NCBI RefSeq assembly: GCF_030815415.1
Contig: NZ_JAUSWW010000001.1
Location: 6,448,001 to 6,512,000, forward strand
Origin: Streptomyces canus
GTDB lineage: Bacteria > Actinomycetota > Actinomycetes > Streptomycetales > Streptomycetaceae
DNA: 64,000 nt
Reading direction: 5' to 3'
Both the position numbers and the translations under genes were made by a program. The notes under the pieces are model-generated. The model made no database searches. It was not told the origin of the DNA and was given only the letters and a program-made list of their open reading frames with translations. How positions within the stretch are numbered: position 1 is the stretch's first letter; every line of letters begins with the position of its first letter. This document shows, piece by piece, positions 34,426-42,715 of the stretch.

Positions 34426-37400
34426 CCTGTTCCCTCAGTGCCACCACCGGATTCGCCCGCCGCAACGCCAACACCCCCGTCACCACCAGCGGCAGCACCG
34501 CCACCGCCCCCAGCAGCACCACGACCTGCGGAACCGGCAGCTCGACCAGCACCTCCGGCACCGGCCGCGTCGCCTCGGTGGTCAGGACGACCAGAGGGAT
34601 CACCGCCCGCGCCAGTACCGTCCCGAGCACCGCCCCCACCGACAGGGCCAGCGTCACCAGGACGCCCTGCTCCAGGGCGATCGTGCGGGCCAGCCCGCGC
34701 CGCGGGGCGCCCAGCGCGCGCAGTACCGCGAACTCCGGGTCCCGCTCCCGCAGGGAGCCCGCCGCGCTCACCGCGAACCCGAGCGCGGCCAGCGCCGCCG
34801 CCACTCCCGCCGCCGCGGTGAAAGCCGCCTCGGGACCCGCCCCGAACGGGTCGTCGCGCAACTCCTCGGCGATCTCGTCCCGTACGACGACCTGCGCGGG
34901 GTCCATGTCCGTACGGTCCCGCAACGCGGACGCCACCTCCGCGGGCCGGTCCGTCCGCAGCCACCACTCCGTCGGGGTGACGCTCTCGCCGTACCGCGCC
35001 TCCAGCACCCGGTTCACGGACCGCAGATCGACCAGCAGGGCCCCGCCGTCGTTCACCGTCGTCGGCAGCGCCGCCACGGACGCCACGATCCGCACGGGCA
35101 GGGTCCGCCCGCCGAACGTCACATCGACGCGCTGCCCCGTCGCGGCGCCCGCCGAGGCGAGGAAGCGGTCGGTGGCGACCGCCGTGATCTGCGGCTGCGC
35201 GGGTTGCGCGACCTGGAGGCGGACGGTCAACGAGGCGATGACATAAGGGTTGTCGGCCGGAATGTAACCGGTGCCGTACGCGGCCGTCGGCGGCCTGGAC
35301 CCGGTCACGCGCGGCTTGGTGGGGAGATTGCTGCCGTCCGCGTTCTCGACGATCCCGTCGGCGAGGGAGCGCACCGTCCAGTCGGACGGCAACTGAAGCC
35401 GTCGTACCGACGAGTCCGACCGTACGGCCGACAACTCGCCAAGGATCAGGCGCTGTTGCTGCGCCCGGCCGATGGGCAGGGGCTGGACCAGCTGGACGTC
35501 CGTGAGCGTCAACGGGCCTGCGGGGACCGCAAGTTCGAGGGTGTGCGGGCGGCCGTCCCCGGCGAGCGTGCCCGCCGGAACCCGGTAGGGGGTGCCGTAG
35601 CGGTCCTCCAGCGTCACCGTCACATCGGCGGTCGTGTCCGCGGTGGCGCCGCGCAGGGTCGCCGTCAGCCGCAGCCGGTACGTGCCCGCCGGTATCCTCG
35701 CGCCCGCCGTCGCGCCCTTCGGACCGAGTCCGGTGAGCAGCGGGCGTACCGGCTCGGCGGCCAGGTCCCGGCGCATCAGCACGGTGTCCGCGGCGTGCGC
35801 GGTGTCCAGGGCCAGCACCGCCGCCGTGCGGTTGCCGGACAGCGGCAGTTCCGTGCGGACGGCGGGAGCCGCCTGTCGTACGTGGTCGACGGCCGCGTAC
35901 TCGTCGGTGCGGCCGAGGTCGTCCTGCCCGTTGGCCAGTACCCGCACCGGCACCCCCGCCCGGAAGTCGGCCTGGTCGTCCTGCGAGCGGTCCCAGGAGG
36001 CGCCCTGGGCGATCGCCAGCATGCCGAGCGCGACGGCGAGGACCAGCAGCAGCACCGGACCCGCACCGCGCCCCGGACGGCGCCCGATCTGCCAGCCCGC
36101 GAGGGCCGTGGCCAGACCCCGCCCGGCGGCCGCCCGGCGTTCGGCGAGACGGGCCAGCGGCGGCAGCAGACGCAGAGTGATGACCGTACCGGCGAGGAGC
36201 GCCAGGGCGGGGGCGGCGACCAGCAGCGGGTCCACGCCGAGGGCGCCCGAGCTGTCGCCCGTGACGGCACCGGTGGTCTCTCCGCTGAGCTGCCAGTACG
36301 CGACCCCGGCGATCACCAGCAGTCCGATGTCCGCGCCCGAGCGCAGCGCGCCCGGCAGCGCGCGGGCCCGGCCGGTCGCGAAGGAGGACGTCAGCGCGGG
36401 CAGGGTCACCGCCAGGGCGCAGCCCAGCGCCACACCGGCCGCGACCAGCCACACCCCGATCCGCCCGGCGGCCGGCACATCGAGACGCAGCCCGATCCGG
36501 GCCAGCGCGCCCTGCCCGGCGAGCAGCCGGGTCAGCGGTCCGGCCAGCAGGGGCGCGAGCGTCACCGCGGGCACCGCGAGCAGCAGCGCCTCGGTGGCGG
36601 CCAGGCCCGCGACCCGGGGCCGGGAGGCGCCGCGCGCCCTGAGCAGCCGGGTCTCGCCCGCGCGTTGGGAGCTGAGCAGCCGGGCCACCAGAAGCAGGGC
36701 ACAGCCCGCGAGCAGCCCCAGCTGGAGGGCGACGATCAGCAGGGTGGAGCGTGAGACGAGCAGGGCGCGGTCGACGCGGTCGAGGACGGCGGGCAGTTGG
36801 GTGTTCGCGGCCGTCGTGCCGCTCAGCGCGGACTTCCCGCGCATCGCCGCGCTGCCGCCGAGCGCCGCCTCGCGCAGCGCGTCGATCCGCCCGGTCGTCA
36901 GCGTCGAGAAGTCGGCGGTCGCCAGCCAGGCCGACGCCCCGGCGCTCACCCGGCCGTCGGCCAGCGCGTCGGGAGCGGCGAGCAGGGGGCCGTACGTTGT
37001 GAAGTCGAGCTTGTTGACGCCGCGGCCGTGCAGGTCGTCGAGGAGCTGCCAGTACGGGGCGTCCGTGCGGGCCGGCCGGTACAGGCCGACGACCGTGATC
37101 CGCACGTCCGGGCCGTCCAGGCGGTCGACGAGGGTGAGGCGGGTGCCGGGCTTCAGCTTCATCAGCCGGGCGGCGCTCTCCGGGAAGGCCACCTCGTCCA
37201 CGGCGGAGGGCATCCGGCCCTCGGTGATCCGTACCTGCGATCTGTCCAGTGCCGCGAAGTGCGTGAGATCCGGGTCCTCGGACCGCTCGGCTGCGGGCCG
37301 GAGCGAGCGGGGCAGCGCGTACGGGCCCGACCGCATGAGCTTGTGCACGGTCACCGGCAGCCCGTCGAAGGTCTTCCGCGCCCCTTCGCGTACGGCGGTG

Positions 37401-37642
37401 TCGGCGGCCGTACGCTCCTCGGCGGGGACGTCGGCCTTGACGACGAGCGCGGTGTCGGCGGCGTTGCGGGTGTCGGTCAGGGAGTGGCGCAGGGCCGCGT
37501 CGCCGATCGCGCCCGAGTAGGCGGTGAGGGTCGCCAGGACCGCCGTGGTCAGCAGGACGGCCAGCAGTGCGGCGGCGAGCAGCGGACGGTGTGCTCGCGC
37601 CCGCAGGAGGACGAACCGCGCGAATCCCCCGAACCCCGTCAC
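34415..37642 (-). CDS. Very large FtsX-like ABC permease
   Basis: A protein of 1075 residues, first gene of the three-gene ABC operon. It has the same double FtsX layout as its neighbour: one N-terminal helix (LLAAALLAVLLTTAVLATLT), an extracellular domain to about residue 290, several helices, a second extracellular domain of more than 300 residues, and a final three-helix block containing RDPEFAVLRALGAPRRGL. The second external domain contains beta-rich TYRLRLTATLRG and DVTVTLEDRYGTPYRVPAG, resembling a carbohydrate- or protein-binding jelly roll. The start is GTG 37642 with only a weak ribosome site. Two dissimilar giant permeases presumably form a heterodimer around the ATPase. Confidence 0.85.
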   Translation of the reverse strand: MTGFGGFARFVLLRARAHRPLLAAALLAVLLTTAVLATLTAYSGAIGDAALRHSLTDTRNAADTALVVKADVPAEERTAADTAVREGARKTFDGLPVTVHKLMRSGPYALPRSLRPAAERSEDPDLTHFAALDRSQVRITEGRMPSAVDEVAFPESAARLMKLKPGTRLTLVDRLDGPDVRITVVGLYRPARTDAPYWQLLDDLHGRGVNKLDFTTYGPLLAAPDALADGRVSAGASAWLATADFSTLTTGRIDALREAALGGSAAMRGKSALSGTTAANTQLPAVLDRVDRALLVSRSTLLIVALQLGLLAGCALLLVARLLSSQRAGETRLLRARGASRPRVAGLAATEALLLAVPAVTLAPLLAGPLTRLLAGQGALARIGLRLDVPAAGRIGVWLVAAGVALGCALAVTLPALTSSFATGRARALPGALRSGADIGLLVIAGVAYWQLSGETTGAVTGDSSGALGVDPLLVAAPALALLAGTVITLRLLPPLARLAERRAAAGRGLATALAGWQIGRRPGRGAGPVLLLVLAVALGMLAIAQGASWDRSQDDQADFRAGVPVRVLANGQDDLGRTDEYAAVDHVRQAAPAVRTELPLSGNRTAAVLALDTAHAADTVLMRRDLAAEPVRPLLTGLGPKGATAGARIPAGTYRLRLTATLRGATADTTADVTVTLEDRYGTPYRVPAGTLAGDGRPHTLELAVPAGPLTLTDVQLVQPLPIGRAQQQRLILGELSAVRSDSSVRRLQLPSDWTVRSLADGIVENADGSNLPTKPRVTGSRPPTAAYGTGYIPADNPYVIASLTVRLQVAQPAQPQITAVATDRFLASAGAATGQRVDVTFGGRTLPVRIVASVAALPTTVNDGGALLVDLRSVNRVLEARYGESVTPTEWWLRTDRPAEVASALRDRTDMDPAQVVVRDEIAEELRDDPFGAGPEAAFTAAAGVAAALAALGFAVSAAGSLRERDPEFAVLRALGAPRRGLARTIALEQGVLVTLALSVGAVLGTVLARAVIPLVVLTTEATRPVPEVLVELPVPQVVVLLGAVAVLPLVVTGVLALRRANPVVALREQGGE

Positions 37643-37730
37643 TCCGACCCGGCCCCCCGCCGTGTTGTCCAGACCTCCCGGCGATGTTGTCAGAGGACAG
37701 TGGGGGCGGGTAAGCGGTTGTGGACCGGGC

Positions 37731-37757
37731 TTGACCGGATCGTGATCGGAATCCGGC
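37731..37757 (-). promoter_or_regulatory. GATC-N2-GATC type motif upstream of the ABC operon
   Basis: Read leftward: ATTCCGATCACGATCC and a trailing GGTCAAG. A copy matching at 21 of 27 positions lies at 50651-50677 upstream of the glnX-like gene. Both sit about 70-90 nt before their start codons. Confidence 0.45.
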
Positions 37758-37788
37758 GTCGAACGACCGGAATCCGGGACTCAGCCGG

Positions 37789-38193
37789 TCAGCTCGCGGT
37801 GTTCACCATCGAGGCCGCGGCATACGTCAGGTAGTTCCACAGCGTGTGCTCGTGCTCCTCGGACAGACCGAGCTCGTCGACGGCGACCCGCATGTGCTTC
37901 AGCCAGGCGTCGTGCGCCGCACGGTCCACCTGGAACGGGGCGTGCCGCATCCGCAGCCGGGGGTGGCCGCGGTTCTCGCTGTACGTCGTCGGACCGCCCC
38001 AGTACTGCATGAGGAACAGCGCCAGGCGCTCCTCGGCCGGGCCCAGGTCCTCCTCGGGGTACATGGGCTTGAGTATCGGGTCCTCGGCCACACCCTCGTA
38101 GAAACGGTGGACGAGGCGGCGGAAGGTCTCTTCGCCGCCGACCTGCTCGTAGAAGGTCTGCTCCTGAAGCGTGCCGCGCGGAATCTCTTTCAC
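37789..38193 (-). CDS. glbO: Truncated haemoglobin, group II (GlbO type)
   Basis: A protein of 134 residues: TFYEQVGGEETFRRLVHRFY opens the fold, YPEEDLGPAEERLALFLMQY is the C/E helix region, and RHPRL-like HPRLRMRHAPF contains the proximal histidine (in RMRHAPF). AWLKHM provides the tryptophan at G8 that marks groups II and III, and the overall length fits group II. It binds haem and O2 and in actinobacteria is linked to oxygen delivery or to handling of NO and peroxide. Monocistronic; AAAGAGAT lies just upstream of the ATG. It diverges from the methyltransferase. Confidence 0.92.
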   Translation of the reverse strand: MKEIPRGTLQEQTFYEQVGGEETFRRLVHRFYEGVAEDPILKPMYPEEDLGPAEERLALFLMQYWGGPTTYSENRGHPRLRMRHAPFQVDRAAHDAWLKHMRVAVDELGLSEEHEHTLWNYLTYAAASMVNTAS

Positions 38194-38318
38194 GGGTCCA
38201 TGGTCTCAGACGGGGGAACCAGGACTTGGGGCTTAGGACCTCTGGCCGGGAGGGGGTGATTCCGGATCGGTGGGCCGTGGTGCTCGCTTCGGCCGCGGTC
38301 CCGCAGGACAGTGGACAT

Positions 38319-39305
38319 ATGGGTGCGCATGCTCTCCACAGGGACCTGGACGTCGTCGCCGCCGAGGAGCGGGCCGCGCTGGTGCACCGCATCGAGGCGA
38401 GCGGGGCCTGGGCGGACGACCCGGTGTGGCGGGACGCCTTCGTGGCGGTGCCGCGGCATCTGTTCGTGCCGTACTACTACGTCGGCGTCAAGGGCGGCTA
38501 CGAGCGCCGGTGGGGCGAGAGCCCCGACCCGCGCACGCGCGAACGCTGGGTGCGCGGCGCCTACGCCGACGCCCCGCTGGCCACCCGGATGCGGGACGGC
38601 GAGCTGGTCTCCTCCAGCAGCCAGCCCTCGCTGATGGCGATGATGCTGGCGGCACTGGAGGTCGAGGACGGTGCCAGGGTCCTGGAGATCGGTGCGGGTA
38701 CGGGGTACAACGCGGCCCTGATCGCGCACCGGCTCGGCGACGACGCCCTCGTCACGACCATCGACCTGGAGCCGGAGATCACCGAGGCGGCGCGGCAGCA
38801 CCTGGCCGCCGCCGGGTACCGCCCGCTCGTCGTCACCGGCGACGGTGCGCGCGGGGTGCCCGAGCGGGCCCCCTTCGACCGGATCATCGCGACCTGCACC
38901 CTGGCCTCGGTCCCGCGGGCCTGGCTCGCCCAGTGCGCCCCCGGTGCCCGGATCCTCGCCCCCCTCGCCACCGGCCTGATCGCGCTGACCGTCCGGGACG
39001 CGGGGCACGCCGAGGGCCGCTTCCTGCACACGCCCGCCTACTTCGTGCCGCTGCGGGGCGAAGGGCGCCCGGAGTCGGAGCCCGCCCGGCTCGGCGGGGT
39101 GCCGTCCCGGGCCCGGGAGAACGAGCTGTTCCGCTTCCTGCTGGAACTGAGCCGGGGCAGCCTCGATCCGCAGGAGGCCTACCAGTTGTGGGAGCGCGAG
39201 GGGTGTCCGCAGCGCGAGCGCTACGGGATCACGGTGAGCGACGGCCGCGAGTGGGCGTGGCTGGACGACCCGGAGGGACCGTACGCGTGGCCGCTTGGGG
39301 GCTGA
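38319..39305 (+). CDS. SAM-dependent methyltransferase, protein-L-isoaspartate methyltransferase-like
   Basis: A protein of 328 residues from ATG 38319. The N-terminal 100 residues contain FVAVPRHLFVPYYYV and SSSSQPSLMAMML, matching the PCMT family, followed by SAM motif I VLEIGAGTGYNAALIAH and the acidic end of strand 2, TTIDLEP. PFDRIIATCTLASVPRAWL is the post-I/II region. The family repairs isoaspartyl residues, although actinobacterial relatives of this length often modify peptides. The final residues (EWAWLDDPEGPYAWPLGG) lie in a DNA segment that is repeated downstream. A longer reading from 38226 exists but lacks a ribosome site. Confidence 0.8.
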   Translation: MGAHALHRDLDVVAAEERAALVHRIEASGAWADDPVWRDAFVAVPRHLFVPYYYVGVKGGYERRWGESPDPRTRERWVRGAYADAPLATRMRDGELVSSSSQPSLMAMMLAALEVEDGARVLEIGAGTGYNAALIAHRLGDDALVTTIDLEPEITEAARQHLAAAGYRPLVVTGDGARGVPERAPFDRIIATCTLASVPRAWLAQCAPGARILAPLATGLIALTVRDAGHAEGRFLHTPAYFVPLRGEGRPESEPARLGGVPSRARENELFRFLLELSRGSLDPQEAYQLWEREGCPQRERYGITVSDGREWAWLDDPEGPYAWPLGG

Positions 39306-39505
39306 CGTGGCGAGGGGCGTCGATGCGGTGAGGGCGGCCGCGGGGCGGAGGCGGCGGTCCGGTGCGGTGGTGGGCGGGAGTGGGCGGGGCTCGATGATCG
39401 GGAGGGACCGTACGCGTGGCCGCTTGGGGGCTGACGTGGCGAGGGGCGTCGATGCGGTGAGGGTGGTTGGCGGGGTGGAAGCGGCGGGCGGGAGTGGGCG
39501 GGGCC
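39249..39505. repeat. 129-nt tandem duplication covering the methyltransferase 3' end
   Basis: Copy 1 starts at 39249 and copy 2 at 39378; the core of 63 nt (39272-39334, again at 39401-39463) is identical, flanked by diverged sequence. A third partial start (GAGTGGGCGGGGC) lies at 39492. Copy 1 contains the stop codon of the methyltransferase; copy 2 is entirely downstream. Confidence 0.9.
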
Positions 39506-39526
39506 GCTCGTAGCCGACATGGCCAA

Positions 39527-39555
39527 GGGGCCCGGCGCGTGGTGCGCCGGGCCCC
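39527..39555. terminator. Strong bidirectional hairpin
   Basis: A perfect 12-bp stem GGGGCCCGGCGC / GCGCCGGGCCCC with loop GTGGT sits between the convergent methyltransferase and FHA genes. No T-run. Confidence 0.85.
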
Positions 39556-39567
39556 TGGTCGTCGTGA

Positions 39568-41220
39568 CTATCCGCGGCGGACCGTGATGGTCGTCCAGGC
39601 GCCCACGTGTACGCGGTCGCCGTCCTGGAGCGGGACCGGGACGAAGGGCTGGATGGGCTCCTCCGCGCCGTTGACCGTGGTGCCGTTCGTCGAGTTCTGG
39701 TCGACGACCGCCCAGGTGCCGTCGGGCTGCTGGACCAGCACGGCGTGCTGGTGCGAGACGCCCGGGTCCTCCGGCGGCACCGACAGATCGATGTCGGGGG
39801 TGTCGCCGGTGGAGTGCCGGCGGCGGCCGATGGTGATCTGGTTGCCGGTGAGGGTGCGCTGCTGCTCGGGCGAGTATGCGGGCAGGTTGAGCCCCGCGGC
39901 CTCGGGGCCGGAGCGCTGCATCATCGCCATGAAGTACTCGCGGTCCGGACCGATCGTCGCCGACCAGGTCGCGGGCTGCTGCGGGTAGCCGGGACCGGGT
40001 CCGGGCGGGGGCTGGGTGGAGCCGGGCTGCGGGTAGCCGTAGCCGCCGCCGGGACCGTTGGGCGCGGTGGAGGACGGCGGGGAGATCACCCAGTCGTCGT
40101 CACCGCCGCCGAAGCCACCGGGACCGCCGGGACCGGGCGGCTGCTGGAAGGCCGAGGGGGCGCCGCCGGTCGCACCGGGGCCGGCGGGCGGCGTCGGTCC
40201 CGGAGGCGGAGGCACCGGGCGCGAGGGGTCGCCGCCGAAGGCGGAGGGGGCGCCTTGGCCGCCGGGACCGCCGGGCCGACCGGGTCCGCCGGGTCCACCA
40301 GGGCCGTCGTAGCCGCCGGGCCCACCGGGGCGACCGGGACCGTCGTAACCGCCCTGACGGCCGGGGCCGCCAGGAGCACCGGGACCACCGAAGCCGCCGG
40401 GAGAGTTGGGGCCGTCGAAGCCACCCTGGCCACCGGGGCCACCGGGGCCACCGGGTCCGCCAGGGCCGTCGTAGCCGCCGGGCCGACCGGGACCACCGGG
40501 ACCGTTGTAACCGCCGGGAGCGTTGGTGCTGCCTGGTCCACCGGGGCCCTCGAAGCCACCCTGGTTGCCGGGGCCACCGGGTCCGTTGGGTCCGCCGAAG
40601 CCGCCCGGACCGCCGGGGCCGCCGAAGCCGCCCTGGTTACCCGGACCGCCCTGGTTACCCGGACCGCCCTGGTTACCCGGACCGCCCTGGTTGCCCGGGC
40701 CGCCGGGTCCGCCGAAGCCTCCGGGGCCGTTCGGGCCGGGGGGCGGGGGCGGGCCTCCGGGCGGGCCGGAGGGGTCGTTGCCGAAGGGCGGGATCGGTTC
40801 GGCGGGGCGGTTCATCTGGGACGGGCGGGAGCCCTGGTACTCGTACGAGTCACCGGCGCCGTACGACGAACCCTGCGGCGGTCCCTGGAAGCGGACGCCC
40901 GGGCCGGGGGCCGGCGGGCGCGGGGCGGCCGGGGTGTACGAGGTGGCCGTGTTCGTCAGGAAGTTCCACCGGCACTCCTCGCAGAACGGCGCACCGCCCT
41001 CACGGGGCGTACGGCACTGCGGGCAGAGCTCCGGCTCATGGTCCGGGACGGCGGACAGATGCGGCGGGCGCCCACCGGGCTGACCCGGCGGCGGGAAGCC
41101 GTAACCACCACCGGGCGGCGGCGGGGGAGGGGGCGGAGGTACGGCACCAGCCATGCGGTGACCGCAGACCTCGCACCAGTCGTCGGAACCCGACTGGTGT
41201 CCGTTAGGGCAGGTCGGCAT
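39568..41220 (-). CDS. Zinc-ribbon / collagen-like / FHA-domain protein
   Basis: A protein of 550 residues. The N-terminus carries two zinc ribbons, CPNGHQSGSDDWCEVCG (residues 4-20) and CPQCRTPREGGAPFCEEC (near 64-81). A Pro/Gly region then becomes about 190 residues of collagen-like repeats (GGPGGPGG, GGYDGPGGPGG, four GNQGGP units). The C-terminal 110 residues form an FHA domain: TIGRRRHS, PGVSHQHAVLV, NSTNGTTVNG and GDRVHVGAW, i.e. the G-R, S-H and N-G phosphothreonine-binding signature. It is last in the PknG cluster and is the obvious reader of phosphorylation made by the kinase, comparable in role to GarA/OdhI but with a different build. ATG start; 48-nt gap to the vWA gene. Confidence 0.9.
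   Translation of the reverse strand: MPTCPNGHQSGSDDWCEVCGHRMAGAVPPPPPPPPPGGGYGFPPPGQPGGRPPHLSAVPDHEPELCPQCRTPREGGAPFCEECRWNFLTNTATSYTPAAPRPPAPGPGVRFQGPPQGSSYGAGDSYEYQGSRPSQMNRPAEPIPPFGNDPSGPPGGPPPPPGPNGPGGFGGPGGPGNQGGPGNQGGPGNQGGPGNQGGFGGPGGPGGFGGPNGPGGPGNQGGFEGPGGPGSTNAPGGYNGPGGPGRPGGYDGPGGPGGPGGPGGQGGFDGPNSPGGFGGPGAPGGPGRQGGYDGPGRPGGPGGYDGPGGPGGPGRPGGPGGQGAPSAFGGDPSRPVPPPPGPTPPAGPGATGGAPSAFQQPPGPGGPGGFGGGDDDWVISPPSSTAPNGPGGGYGYPQPGSTQPPPGPGPGYPQQPATWSATIGPDREYFMAMMQRSGPEAAGLNLPAYSPEQQRTLTGNQITIGRRRHSTGDTPDIDLSVPPEDPGVSHQHAVLVQQPDGTWAVVDQNSTNGTTVNGAEEPIQPFVPVPLQDGDRVHVGAWTTITVRRG
40628..40699. repeat. Four tandem 18-nt units within the collagen-like region
   Basis: Unit CCGCCCTGGTTACCCGGA repeated at 40628, 40646, 40664 and 40682 (the last with two changes), encoding repeated GNQGGP. 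The copies are nearly identical, so the array is young or prone to slippage. Confidence 0.9.
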
Positions 41221-41268
41221 GTCGGCGCGTCCCCCTCTCCTTCTCTGTCCTACCAGGGTCCTGCTAGG

Positions 41269-42615
41269 TCACTTCTTTACACGAACAGTCTTTGTGGACC
41301 GGGTCTCGAGAGTCATCTCGTCCGCTTCCGCGACCTTCGCCTTCAACCGCACAGTACCTGTCGCGGCATCGACCACGTCCACCACCTTCGCAAGCAGTTT
41401 CGCAGTATCGGCGTTCCCCGAGGCGCTCGCGAGCTGAACGGCCCGGCCCAGTTTGGCCGTTGCTCCATCCATATCGCCCGCTTTGCGAAGATCGAGGCCT
41501 TGTTGGATGACTTGTGCCAGTTCGGCCTGGCCGGTGTAGTGGGCGACCTGTGGGTTGATCGACGTCGAGGCGACCATGTCGTCGGTCCACACGGCCCGTA
41601 CCAGACCCTGCGCGCCCAAGTTCTGGGCGGAGCCGTCGGGTTGGGGGACGACCAGGGAGACCCGGGCGGCCAGCATCTCCTGGCCGAGGGCGGCGGCCGG
41701 GACCTCCACGCAGAGGTGGTAGTCACGGGACTCGTCTCCCCAGGAACCGGTGGGATAGTCCCCGGCGCGGGGGCCGGCCTCGGTGCGCCGGTCGGTCAGC
41801 TCCACGACCGTGGGAGCGACCTGCTTGACGAACTTGATGGTGGTGCCGACCGGTGTCCACACCCGCAGGGAGACGTCCGCGACCTCCTTGCCCATGGCCG
41901 TCTCCATCATCTGTGTGAAGTCGGCGGCGAGACCGGCCGGGTCGGCAACGATGTCCGCCGTGCCGAGCAGGGCCGAGGCGATCCCTGTGACTTCACTCAC
42001 TTCCCAGTCGGTGCCCACGCCACGGGCGTCACAGGTGAAGCGTCCGGCGCAGGCGTCGAGGGAGGCTTTGAGGTCCTGCGCCGACTCGTGTTCGTTGCGG
42101 CCGTCGGTGAGCAGGATGCCGTGACGGATGGTGACGTCCGCCGAGGACAGCAGCCGGTCGGCGAGCCGCAGCCAGGTGCCGATGGCGGTGCCGCCGCCCG
42201 CGCTGAGCTTGCGCAGGGCCTGCTTGGCCTGGTCACGGGTGGTGCTGTCGGCGACCGCGAGCCGGCCCCCGCCCGGGTACACCTCCCTGGCCACGTGGGT
42301 GCCGTCGATCACCGCGAAGTGCACCCCGTCGCGCAGGGTGTCGATGGCGGCGGCGGTGGCGTCCCGGGCGTTGCGCATCTTGGTCGGCGGATAGTCCATC
42401 GACCCCGAACAGTCGACCATGATCGCCACGGCCGCATCCGGTCCCTGCCCCGGTGTGAACAGATGCGGTACCGCGACGGCGCTGCCGATCGTGCCGCCAC
42501 CGGTCGCGGTCACCGTGACGATGCCGTTGACCTCGCGGGCGCCTTCCGGCAGGTACTCGTTCTGGTACACGTCCATCGAGAACTGCGGCACGTTGGACTT
42601 CGAGAAATTGGCCAT
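41269..42615 (-). CDS. von Willebrand factor A (MIDAS) protein
   Basis: A protein of 448 residues without signal or membrane segment. Residues about 60-240 are a vWA domain with MIDAS motif D68-C-S70-G-S72 (IMVDCSGSM), the downstream threonine region SAGGGTAIGTW and LLTDGRNEH. The second half is a beta-rich domain (VADVSLRVWTPVGTTIKFVKQ) followed by a helical C-terminal module (VIQQGLDLRKAGDMDGATAKL then GRAVQLAS) resembling a small helical repeat bundle. vWA proteins in the TerY family act with a kinase and a PP2C phosphatase as metal-dependent adaptors; this gene lies directly next to both. Gap of 100 nt to the phosphatase gene. Confidence 0.9.
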   Translation of the reverse strand: MANFSKSNVPQFSMDVYQNEYLPEGAREVNGIVTVTATGGGTIGSAVAVPHLFTPGQGPDAAVAIMVDCSGSMDYPPTKMRNARDATAAAIDTLRDGVHFAVIDGTHVAREVYPGGGRLAVADSTTRDQAKQALRKLSAGGGTAIGTWLRLADRLLSSADVTIRHGILLTDGRNEHESAQDLKASLDACAGRFTCDARGVGTDWEVSEVTGIASALLGTADIVADPAGLAADFTQMMETAMGKEVADVSLRVWTPVGTTIKFVKQVAPTVVELTDRRTEAGPRAGDYPTGSWGDESRDYHLCVEVPAAALGQEMLAARVSLVVPQPDGSAQNLGAQGLVRAVWTDDMVASTSINPQVAHYTGQAELAQVIQQGLDLRKAGDMDGATAKLGRAVQLASASGNADTAKLLAKVVDVVDAATGTVRLKAKVAEADEMTLETRSTKTVRVKK

Positions 42616-42715
42616 GCCTGCTGAATCCCCCTCGCAGACCCCACGGTTGTCGTGAGGTGATGACTGTGTGCGGACCGGTCCCCTCCGGTCCGCTGAGACG
42701 TCCCCGAAATCGGCC

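Noticed and set aside
39295..39526. Short open frames on both strands within the 129-nt repeats
   Set aside because: They only translate the duplicated DNA; no ribosome site or conserved motif, so treated as repeat, not gene.
40500..40760. Repeated GGTNACC-like units considered as a CRISPR array or iterons
   Set aside because: The units are contiguous without spacers and encode GNQGGP in frame within the FHA gene.
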